Assembly (NCBI GenBank): GCA_046757565.1
Contig: JBHHYN010000105.1
Location: 1-10,205 of the forward strand
DNA length: 10,205 nucleotides
Source of the DNA: JBHHYN01 sp046757565
GTDB taxonomy: Bacteria; Pseudomonadota; Gammaproteobacteria; Eutrophobiales; Eutrophobiaceae
Direction of reading: 5' to 3'
Shown here in pieces: positions 1 through 6,192 of this stretch. The first letter of the stretch is position 1; every line of letters starts with the position of its first letter. The position numbers and the translations under genes are program-made. Under the pieces are notes generated by a model that saw nothing but the letters and a program-made list of their open reading frames with translations, was not told where the DNA came from and searched no databases.

Positions 1-1648
1 CCTTCAGGGCTTCCACGACCCGGTATATCTCGGCCGTGCCGATACGGATCCCGAAGCGGTTCAGGGTGGCGTCGGAACGGCCCAGCACGAAACAACCGTC
101 CCGGGCATTGATTTTGAAGAAATCCCCCTGCCGCCAGACGCCGGGATAGGTTTCAAAATAGGTCTGCCGGTAACGCTCGTTGTTTTTATCATTCCAGAAA
201 TAGAGGGGCATGGACGGCATGGGTTGGGCAATCACCAGTTCCTCCACCTGGTCGATCACCGAATTGCCGTCTTCATCGTAGGCATGGGCATCGACACCCA
301 GATGCGGCGCCTGGATTTCACCGGCATACACCGGCAGAACCGGCATACCGCCTACAAAGCCCGTGCAGACGTCCGTTCCGCCGCTGCCTGGTAACAGCCA
401 CAACTGTTCCTTTACGTTTTCATAAAACCACTGCATACACTCCGCCGTGACGATGGAGCCTGCCAACATAATCGAATCCAGGGCGGACAGGTCAAACTTC
501 TGTTTCGGCACAACGCCTGCCTGTTCCTGTATCTGCACAAAGGTAGGGCTGGCGCCGAACAGCTTCGCCCCGGATTCCGCCGTAATCTTCCATAACTGAT
601 CCACCTCCGGGTAGGCGGGATGGCCGTCGTACAGTACCGGCGTTACGCCCACCAACATGGAACTGACCAGAAAATTCCACATCATCCAGCCCGTGGTGGT
701 GAAAAAGAACAGGGGATCGCCGCGCCGCAAATTCAGGTGAAAGGTCACCAGTTTCATCTGCTCCAGCAGGATCCCGCCATGGCCGTGAACAATGGCCTTG
801 GGGAGCCCGGTCGTGCCGGACGAGTAGAGTATCCACAGGGGATGTTCGAACGGGACTTGTTCAAACTGAAACGCCGCTGCAGGGACCGGGGGGTGATCGA
901 GCAGGTCATTCCATAACAGAGCATGGCTGACCGGCGCCGTGTCATTGTCCTTGTCGAGGTAGGGCAGGAAGATAATGTGCTGCAACGATGCCAGTTGGCC
1001 GATGATCCGGCGCAGCTCCTCCCTGCGCTCATATGCCTTGCCCCGGTAGCGGTAGCCGTCAGTGCAGATCAACGCCTTCGGTTCAATCTGTGCAAACCGA
1101 TCCAGCACACTGGAGGTACCGAAGTCTGGGGAACAGGCAGACCAGATGGCGCCGATGCTGGTGGTCGCCAGTATGGCGATGATGGCCTGGGGGATGTTCG
1201 GCAGATAGCTGGCGATCCGGTCTCCAGGTTTGATCCCCAACGCTCGCAGTTGCGTGGCCAGCACCCTGACCTCGTTGGCCAGTTGTGGCCAGGAGACGCT
1301 GGCAAGCGACGCCTCTTCACTGGCGAAATAGAGTGCGTTGGCGCCCACTCGCTCCTGCCGCAGTATATGCTGGGCATAGTTCAGCCTGGCGCCAGGAAAC
1401 CACTCCGCCCCGGGCATCTGCCTGCGCCCCAGGACCTTCGTGTAGGGACTGGATGCCTCGATCTCAAAGTAGTCCCAGACGGCCTGCCAAAATGCCTCCA
1501 GGTTATCCACGGACCAACGCCAGAGGTGGTGATAATCGGTTAATTCCAGGCCCTGCTCCCGTTTCAACCACTGTTTGAAGGCAGTGATATTCGCCTCGGC
1601 AATCCATTCAGGACCCGGTTCCCACAAAAGTTTACCCTCTGCCGTCAT
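1..1648 (-). CDS. aacS: Acetoacetyl-CoA synthetase (acetoacetate-CoA ligase), C-terminus cut by window edge
   Basis: An uninterrupted minus-strand frame runs from an ATG at 1648-1646 to the left edge, giving 549 codons without a stop. The family is about 650 residues, so roughly 100 C-terminal residues, including the mobile domain with the catalytic lysine, lie outside. It belongs to the ANL adenylating superfamily and is expected to convert acetoacetate, ATP and CoA to acetoacetyl-CoA in the cytoplasm. Visible motifs are the AMP-binding P-loop YSSGTTGLPKAIVHGHGG at 275-292, TTTGWMMWN at 317-325, SGGTDVCTGFVGG at 422-434, the GDFF aspartate at about 509, and GRSDATLNRFGIRIGTAEIY at 523-542. 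The N-terminal LLWEPGPEWIAEANITAF (7-24) is the usual acetoacetyl-CoA synthetase opening and supports this start, although the upstream Shine-Dalgarno is weak. The gene is divergent from the oxidoreductase at 1967. Known family versus a related short-chain acyl-CoA ligase: the TDVCTGFVGG region strongly favours acetoacetate. Confidence 0.93.
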   Translation of the reverse strand, partial: MTAEGKLLWEPGPEWIAEANITAFKQWLKREQGLELTDYHHLWRWSVDNLEAFWQAVWDYFEIEASSPYTKVLGRRQMPGAEWFPGARLNYAQHILRQERVGANALYFASEEASLASVSWPQLANEVRVLATQLRALGIKPGDRIASYLPNIPQAIIAILATTSIGAIWSACSPDFGTSSVLDRFAQIEPKALICTDGYRYRGKAYERREELRRIIGQLASLQHIIFLPYLDKDNDTAPVSHALLWNDLLDHPPVPAAAFQFEQVPFEHPLWILYSSGTTGLPKAIVHGHGGILLEQMKLVTFHLNLRRGDPLFFFTTTGWMMWNFLVSSMLVGVTPVLYDGHPAYPEVDQLWKITAESGAKLFGASPTFVQIQEQAGVVPKQKFDLSALDSIMLAGSIVTAECMQWFYENVKEQLWLLPGSGGTDVCTGFVGGMPVLPVYAGEIQAPHLGVDAHAYDEDGNSVIDQVEELVIAQPMPSMPLYFWNDKNNERYRQTYFETYPGVWRQGDFFKINARDGCFVLGRSDATLNRFGIRIGTAEIYRVVEALK

Positions 1649-1753
1649 AGGCCTGTCCCACCCTGGAACAGATAATGAGGGCAAGGCAAACAACAGGGCG
1701 GCAACGCTGTCTGTCTCACCCTCACATTAAGCTGGAACATAGCCTACACCTTG

Positions 1754-1767
1754 GCAAAGGAATTTGC
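1754..1767. repeat. Perfect inverted repeat GCAAA-GGAA-TTTGC
   Basis: Two 5-base arms are separated by 4 bases. It lies in the divergent promoter region, so it could be an operator half-site pair. Chance occurrence of a 5+5 dyad is not rare, so the assignment rests on position. Confidence 0.4.
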
Positions 1768-1775
1768 TGGTTGCA

Positions 1776-1791
1776 CCTATCTTTCGGTAGG
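1776..1791. repeat. Near-perfect inverted repeat CCTATC-TTTC-GGTAGG
   Basis: Six-base arms around a 4-base centre, with a single T-G pair if folded as RNA. It lies 8 bases after the dyad at 1754-1767. It could be part of the same operator region or form a small stable hairpin in a leader transcript. Confidence 0.4.
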
Positions 1792-1950
1792 CGACGGATT
1801 GTGCATAAAAGGATAAGTTAAAGGCATCTCTTCACCATAACATTAATGATTGATCGATCTGCTTCAGTCCCGGTTATCGCACTTGAAAATAACGCAGGAA
1901 AGATTAAAGCTTGGTAACGGAGAGATTACAAGCCGGCAGCAGATAATCAG

Positions 1951-1959
1951 AAAGGAGGT
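1951..1959 (+). promoter_or_regulatory. Ribosome binding site that fixes the oxidoreductase start
   Basis: AAAGGAGGT is a full match to the anti-Shine-Dalgarno tail and lies 7 bases before the ATG at 1967. It rules out the longer in-frame reading that begins near 1850. Confidence 0.9.
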
Positions 1960-1966
1960 AACATTT

Positions 1967-2956
1967 ATGCCTAAGACAGTACGCTTTCACGAAACCGGTG
2001 GTCCCGAGGTCTTGAAAATCGAAGAGATGCCGGTTATCGAGCCCGTAGCGGATGAAGTCCGGCTCCAGGTCGAGGCGCTGGGGCTGAACCGCGCTGAGGC
2101 CGCTTTTCGTTCCGGGATGTATCTGGAGGCGCCCAGATTACCTGCACGTATCGGTTACGAGGCAGCCGGTGTGATCGATGCGGTCGGTTCCGAAGTCACC
2201 GATCTGAAAGTGGGCGACCGGGTCAGCAGTATACCCGGCTTCTCTATGAACCGGTATGGCGTCTACGCGGAGAGCGCAGTACTGCCGGCGCGTTGCGTGG
2301 CCCGCTATCCCGGGTCAATGCCTGTCGTGGAAGGTACTGCCATCTGGATGCAGTACCTGACCGCCTGGGGAGGACTCGTCCGGATTGGACATCTCGCCGC
2401 TGGTGATGCGGTGGTGATCACGGCCGCCAGCAGCAGTGTCGGTCTGGCCGCGATTCAGATCTGTAATATGCTCGGCGCCACGGCCATTGCCACAACACGG
2501 CATGCGGATAAAAAGCAGTCACTTCTGGGCCATGGCGCCGCGCACGTCATCGTCACGGAGGAAGAGGACCTGGTTGCAAGGGTGATGGCGATCACGGACG
2601 GTGTTGGCGCCGACATTACCTTCGATCCCATCACCGGGCCCTTCCTGGGATTGATGGCCGGCGCCGCGAAAAAAGGCGGCCTCGTCATCGCCTACGGCTC
2701 GCTGCACCAGGGGATAACGGAATTTCCACTGTTTGCCGCAGCCGGCAAGGCCCTGACGATACGCGCTTATACCCTGTTTGAATTCTCTCAGGACCCCGGG
2801 TTGCTCGCACCAGGGAAGAAGTTTGTCATGGACGGACTCGAGTCGGGGGCATTGAAACCGGTTATCGACCGGACCTTTCCCTTTGATCAGATCGTCGCGG
2901 CTCATGAATACCTGGAGTCGAATCGGCAGATGGGCAAGATTGTCGTCACTGTATAA
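1967..2956 (+). CDS. Zinc-independent MDR oxidoreductase (NADPH:quinone reductase-like)
   Basis: The protein has 329 residues, typical of the quinone oxidoreductase/zeta-crystallin branch of the medium-chain dehydrogenase/reductase superfamily. An N-terminal GroES-like domain (about 25-115) is followed by a Rossmann domain with the nucleotide-binding stretch ITAASSSVGLAAIQI at 151-165. The GHE motif that holds catalytic zinc in alcohol dehydrogenases is GYE here (63-65), and the cysteine cluster of the structural zinc site is absent, so it should be a metal-free, probably NADPH-dependent reductase. Known substrates in this family are quinones, enones and enoyl thioesters; the sequence does not choose among them. 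The start is set by the excellent ribosome site at 1951-1959. It is divergent from acetoacetyl-CoA synthetase and converges on the LAL regulator with a 74-base gap in which I see no clear terminator. A role in reducing an alpha,beta-unsaturated ketone or acyl-CoA of the local pathway is inference. Confidence 0.88.
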   Translation: MPKTVRFHETGGPEVLKIEEMPVIEPVADEVRLQVEALGLNRAEAAFRSGMYLEAPRLPARIGYEAAGVIDAVGSEVTDLKVGDRVSSIPGFSMNRYGVYAESAVLPARCVARYPGSMPVVEGTAIWMQYLTAWGGLVRIGHLAAGDAVVITAASSSVGLAAIQICNMLGATAIATTRHADKKQSLLGHGAAHVIVTEEEDLVARVMAITDGVGADITFDPITGPFLGLMAGAAKKGGLVIAYGSLHQGITEFPLFAAAGKALTIRAYTLFEFSQDPGLLAPGKKFVMDGLESGALKPVIDRTFPFDQIVAAHEYLESNRQMGKIVVTV

Positions 2957-3030
2957 GGGCCGTGCGTTACGAAAAAAAAACGAGACCGGCAAATCAACAC
3001 GGCGACGAAATGATTACTCTCGACATCTCC

Positions 3031-5751
3031 TCAAGGCAGCAGACCCAGGTTGCGGCCCCGCTCCACCGCAACGGATCGCCGCCGGGTATCGAGCTTGTTG
3101 AAGATCTGCTGCATGTGCCACTTTACCGAGCCTTCAGTGAGACCCAGATCTTCCGCAATCTCGCGATTACGCAACCCTGCGGAGACGCGTTCCAGGATCT
3201 GCACCTGGCGTCTGTTTAGGGGGCCAAAGGCCGGTGTTATTCTGACCTCATCCCTCGTTTGCCGGGACCTGTCCGGTGGGTTTCCCGCCAGGGTCGCCAG
3301 CTCAGCGGCCAGGTGTACGGCGGGGTCGCTAATGACATGAGATTGTTCGGCAATCTCGCGCAGGATGGCAATGATGGGTTTCCCTTCATCGATAAAGGAG
3401 CGGCGCAGTCCTCTTGGTTGTGCGAGCGTCAGGCTGTCCCGCACGCTACGGTATGCCGCCTTTGAGTCTCCGGCAAGTTGTTGGGCCCGCGCCAGCAGCA
3501 GGGAGAAGCGGATCTGATCGCGTACCGCGCCGCGTTTCCCGGTAAATCGCATCCACTGCCGGGACAAGTGCAAGGCAGCCTGTATCTCACCTTTTATGCA
3601 GGCGTATCTGATGTGCCCAATAGCCCTTATTGCATCACCGGTGGTCACCACACCTTCCGGCGACAGCGCGGTTTCATCCTGTCTACGGAACGGTTCAGAG
3701 AACAGTGTTTTCATGTTTTCGCACCTGCCGGTTGCCAGAATGCGCAGGCGTTCAGCCCGGACATGATCCACTAGGCGTACAAATCCCGACTGCTCGGCGA
3801 AGCGATCCGCTTCCTCAAGCACCCGTTGCGCCTCCTGGCGGACGCCCTCTTCCAGGGCCAGGCGCGCCCGGCAAATATAACCGGCAATGAGTTGATCAAC
3901 GAACCCTATCTGCCGCGCCAGTGGCAGGTAGCGATCGATCAGTGAAGCGGCCTGTTGCAGCTGATTTTGTTCATAATGGATCTCCGCCAGCAACAGTGCC
4001 GGCATGGCTGCCAGTCCGGAATCCGGCCCGCCAATCTCTATGGCGATGTCCAGCGCCAGGCACAGGGAGGTCTCCGCCGCCCCAAGGTCGCCTCGCAGAT
4101 AGTGCGTTGGCCCCATGACGGCCCCATGCCAAACCAGCACGAACCTGCTGCCTGCCGCCTGGTAAAACTCACAAGCGCGGGCATCCAGCCGGTTGATATC
4201 TTTTAATTTATAAAGGTTCCGTTGCGCGACGATAAGTGAAGAGTACAGGTTCCCTTGCAGGTAGGCGTCATCGACCGGAAAGTGTTGCATCAAGGCATGG
4301 CATTGGCACTCTACCGCCGGCATGTCATCCGCACACTGGGCGAACATCATCTCCCGGTGCATCAGTACCGATGGCAGGGGATCATCGTTTGCCGGACCGT
4401 CCATCCCGGTACGTCGTGCGATCTCTGTGGCCACCAGGTCCAGTAAGCGCCGGGCCCGGCTGAATTGCCACTCCAGGGTAGATTTCCAAGCCTGATTCAG
4501 GAGTATGCGTGGGTACTTGGCAAGGCAGGCAGCCGGGATACGGCCGGTCCAGCCAACCAGCCTGGAGAATTGACCGTTGTAAAACATATTGTCGCAACTC
4601 GCATCCAGCAGCGCTGCAGCACACTCCATGTCGCCGGCATCAATTGCATGCTTTATGGCTTCGTCTATAAACCCATACTTCTCAAACCAGCGGCTTGCCA
4701 GTAAATGCAATCGTGCACAGGCCATTGGCTCCTGTTCCGACAGGCATTTACGTAAAAATTCGGAAAACAGATGATGATACCGGTACCAGATGCGCTCATC
4801 GTCGAGTGCGAACAGAAACAGACCGGCGCGATCTATCCGATCGAGCATCTCGCGTGCATTACCTGAAGCTGTGACGGCATTGCAAAGCCCCGGATGCAGG
4901 CGCTCGAGTACCGAGGTCTTTAACAGAAAATTGCGCACTTCATGCGGCTGCCGTAGCAGGACATCCTCAGCCAAAAAATCAGCGATATCGCGATGTTTGC
5001 CCGAAAATGATTGCATGAAGACGTCGACATCCTGCCGGTTTTGCAGGGATATCTCCGCCAGTTGCAGACCGGCGACCCAGCCCTCGGTCCTTTGCCCGAG
5101 TTCGGCGGCATGGGAGGGGGTGATTAAACTGTTGCCGGTCAGCCTGAAAAAGCTGCTGGTCTCGTCCTCCATAAAGCGCAAATCCGAGGCATCGATTTCC
5201 AACAGTTGACGGCGCGCCCGCAGCCTTGCCAACGGCAGTGGTGGGGTGGTGCGGCCGGCAAGCAACAGGTGTAGATTGAGCGGTGCGCTTTCAGCGACGT
5301 AGGCGATGGCCTTGATAATCTCACTGTTGCTGAGGTAGTGATAATCATCCAGCACCAGAAAGGCAGGGGTCTTCAGCAGGGCGAATTCATTGATGATGGC
5401 GACCGCGATAGTCTCAGCATGCACCTGTACCCCGGTGTCGAGTTGCCCCAGGATGGTGTTTCCGAAATCTTCGCACACGGGCCGTACCGCCGCCACAAGA
5501 TGGGCGTAGAACCGGTGTGCATCGTTGTCTTCGGCATCCAGGCTTAACCAACCGATAAGATTGCCGCCTTCCAGGGTGGCATTGTGCCATTGCGCCAGGG
5601 CAGTCGTCTTGCCGTACCCGGCAGGAGCCCGCACGACTGTCAGAGTGTAATCGCGACACCCTGAAATGAGTTGCATCAGTCGCCGCCGGGCAAGCAGTCC
5701 GCTGTGGCGGATGGGTGGATGCAACTTTGTATAAATATATTGGGGCACCAT
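3031..5751 (-). CDS. MalT-type LuxR-family transcriptional regulator (LAL, large ATP-binding)
   Basis: The protein has 906 residues, the usual size for LAL/MalT regulators. The N-terminal YTKLHPP is typical of the family and supports the start. A STAND-type NTPase follows, with Walker A APAGYGKTT at 42-50 and Walker B FLVLDDYHYL at 131-140. The long middle part (about 340-800) is helical and repeat-like, as in the TPR-like sensor region of MalT. A LuxR-type helix-turn-helix closes the protein (about 843-906), with recognition helix near 872-887 (TEGSVKWHMQQIFNKL). Family members bind ATP and a small inducer, oligomerise, and activate catabolic operons; AlkS and AcoK are catabolic examples. 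The gene is divergent from the microprotein/bifunctional enzyme cluster, so activation of that cluster is the natural guess. The inducer cannot be read from sequence. A GGTGAG lies 6 bases before the ATG and serves as a moderate ribosome site. Confidence 0.93.
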   Translation of the reverse strand: MVPQYIYTKLHPPIRHSGLLARRRLMQLISGCRDYTLTVVRAPAGYGKTTALAQWHNATLEGGNLIGWLSLDAEDNDAHRFYAHLVAAVRPVCEDFGNTILGQLDTGVQVHAETIAVAIINEFALLKTPAFLVLDDYHYLSNSEIIKAIAYVAESAPLNLHLLLAGRTTPPLPLARLRARRQLLEIDASDLRFMEDETSSFFRLTGNSLITPSHAAELGQRTEGWVAGLQLAEISLQNRQDVDVFMQSFSGKHRDIADFLAEDVLLRQPHEVRNFLLKTSVLERLHPGLCNAVTASGNAREMLDRIDRAGLFLFALDDERIWYRYHHLFSEFLRKCLSEQEPMACARLHLLASRWFEKYGFIDEAIKHAIDAGDMECAAALLDASCDNMFYNGQFSRLVGWTGRIPAACLAKYPRILLNQAWKSTLEWQFSRARRLLDLVATEIARRTGMDGPANDDPLPSVLMHREMMFAQCADDMPAVECQCHALMQHFPVDDAYLQGNLYSSLIVAQRNLYKLKDINRLDARACEFYQAAGSRFVLVWHGAVMGPTHYLRGDLGAAETSLCLALDIAIEIGGPDSGLAAMPALLLAEIHYEQNQLQQAASLIDRYLPLARQIGFVDQLIAGYICRARLALEEGVRQEAQRVLEEADRFAEQSGFVRLVDHVRAERLRILATGRCENMKTLFSEPFRRQDETALSPEGVVTTGDAIRAIGHIRYACIKGEIQAALHLSRQWMRFTGKRGAVRDQIRFSLLLARAQQLAGDSKAAYRSVRDSLTLAQPRGLRRSFIDEGKPIIAILREIAEQSHVISDPAVHLAAELATLAGNPPDRSRQTRDEVRITPAFGPLNRRQVQILERVSAGLRNREIAEDLGLTEGSVKWHMQQIFNKLDTRRRSVAVERGRNLGLLP

Positions 5752-5777
5752 TCGATACTCACCACAGAAACGGGTCC

Positions 5778-5783
5778 TGTCAA
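5778..5783 (-). promoter_or_regulatory. Possible -35 element (TTGACA) for the LAL regulator
   Basis: A consensus TTGACA reads leftwards, 27 bases before the regulator's ATG. With a 17-base spacer the -10 would be GAGTAT, a poor match, and the transcript would begin almost at the start codon. It may be coincidental. Confidence 0.2.
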
Positions 5784-5895
5784 GGTTGATTTAGTGTCCC
5801 GGCAAGAACACATTACCGCAAAGTAAAAATTGTCGTAAAAGATGATAATGTCTCAGTTTGGAATTTAACCCTTGTCTCTAAATCTTTTCTTTTCT

Positions 5896-5903
5896 GGTAT
5901 GCT
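5896..5903 (+). promoter_or_regulatory. Possible extended -10 element for the right-hand cluster
   Basis: TGGTATGCT fits the extended -10 form TGnTATnnT (hexamer TATGCT at 5898-5903). The TTGTCT at 5872-5877 is 20 bases upstream, too far for a standard -35, as would suit a promoter that needs an activator such as the adjacent LAL protein. It would give a leader of about 125 bases before the microprotein. Confidence 0.3.
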
Positions 5904-5973
5904 CAACGTCACGCATTTATCCGTGGCGATTATATCGTGGCCAAAAGGCAAAAAAACGTCCGGTCGATGTTAT

Positions 5974-6017
5974 CGGCAATGCCGTTAATATTGCGCAGAT
6001 CACCACTGGGGAGATCT
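5974..6017 (+). repeat. Cluster of three dyads just upstream of a strong ribosome site
   Basis: CGGCA-A-TGCCG (5974-5984) is a perfect palindrome with one central base. GCAAT at 5976-5980 can instead pair with ATTGC at 5990-5994, so these two stems exclude each other. AGATC at 5997-6001 pairs with GATCT at 6013-6017, extended inward by CC/GG after one A-A mismatch, leaving a 5-base loop. The last stem ends exactly where AAGGAGG (6018-6024) begins. The set could be an operator region for the regulator or a structured leader affecting translation of the cluster. Confidence 0.4.
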
Positions 6018-6036
6018 AAGGAGGAAATTATAGACG

Positions 6037-6189
6037 ATGGCAAGGACAAGGCCGCGCAGTTTATGGGGAGAAAAGGCGGTGGTCATGGACTGGTTCATGG
6101 TTGTGCTGCCGGTGACAGTTCTATGGCATTGGTTATCAGAGTCAGCGATCAATAAGCATATCAAACATGCCGGCCTTTGGGAGATTTAG
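6037..6189 (+). CDS. Trp-rich 50-residue putative single-pass membrane microprotein
   Basis: A short frame starts with ATG at 6037, preceded by AAGGAGG at 6018-6024 (12-base spacing), the best ribosome site in this part of the window. It ends with TAG at 6187-6189, three bases before the GTG start of the bifunctional enzyme, whose own ribosome site GGGAG (6179-6183) lies inside this frame. The 50 residues have a basic N-terminus (five Arg/Lys in the first 13), one hydrophobic stretch at about 15-33 (VVMDWFMVVLPVTVLWHWL) and a polar tail with Lys and His. Five are Trp. The pattern suggests a small inner-membrane protein with its N-terminus in the cytoplasm, or a leader peptide that couples translation into the next gene. 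I recognise no family. The spacing is slightly long, and the internal ATG at residue 17 is an alternative start. Confidence 0.5.
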   Translation: MARTRPRSLWGEKAVVMDWFMVVLPVTVLWHWLSESAINKHIKHAGLWEI

Positions 6190-6192
6190 AGT

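Larger units (their letters stand above)
1649..1966. promoter_or_regulatory. Divergent intergenic region between acetoacetyl-CoA synthetase and oxidoreductase
   Basis: This 318-base stretch separates two genes read away from each other and must hold the promoters of both. It carries no convincing gene. The reading frame of the oxidoreductase is open upstream to about 1850, but that part has no ribosome site and is better read as leader. Two adjacent inverted repeats (1754-1767 and 1776-1791) sit near the middle. The stretch from about 1800 to 1860 is AT-rich and contains the self-complementary GATCGATC at 1852-1859. I found no -35/-10 pair good enough to call for either gene. Confidence 0.6.
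5752..6036. promoter_or_regulatory. Divergent regulatory region between the LAL regulator and the right-hand gene cluster
   Basis: This 285-base stretch is AT-rich in its first half (about 5800-5900) and carries several dyads in its second half. It must hold the promoter of the regulator (leftwards) and of the cluster (rightwards). A GTG-initiated frame at 5937-6155 overlaps it but has no good ribosome site and no recognisable content, so I do not call it a gene. The 6-base direct repeat CGTGGC at 5922-5927 and 5936-5941 (14-base pitch) is a weak regulator-site candidate. Confidence 0.6.

Noticed and set aside
923..1543. A 206-codon plus-strand frame opposite acetoacetyl-CoA synthetase
   Set aside because: It lies entirely within the well-supported minus-strand synthetase and shows no domain or ribosome site.
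1752..1767. Sigma-54 promoter-like TTGGCAAAGGAATTTGC
   Set aside because: The GG-to-GC spacing is 11 rather than the strictly required 10 bases, and the sequence is better explained as an inverted repeat.
1850..1966. A 39-residue N-terminal extension of the oxidoreductase
   Set aside because: The extension has no family similarity or ribosome site, while a perfect Shine-Dalgarno precedes the internal ATG at 1967, which begins like other family members.
2957..3030. Possible bidirectional terminator between the convergent oxidoreductase and LAL genes
   Set aside because: There is a run of nine A at about 2971-2979, but no stable GC-rich stem adjoins it.
5937..6155. A 72-codon GTG-initiated frame upstream of the bifunctional gene
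   Set aside because: It has a weak start context and no recognisable features, and it overlaps the microprotein frame that has a much better ribosome site and fits the next gene's start.
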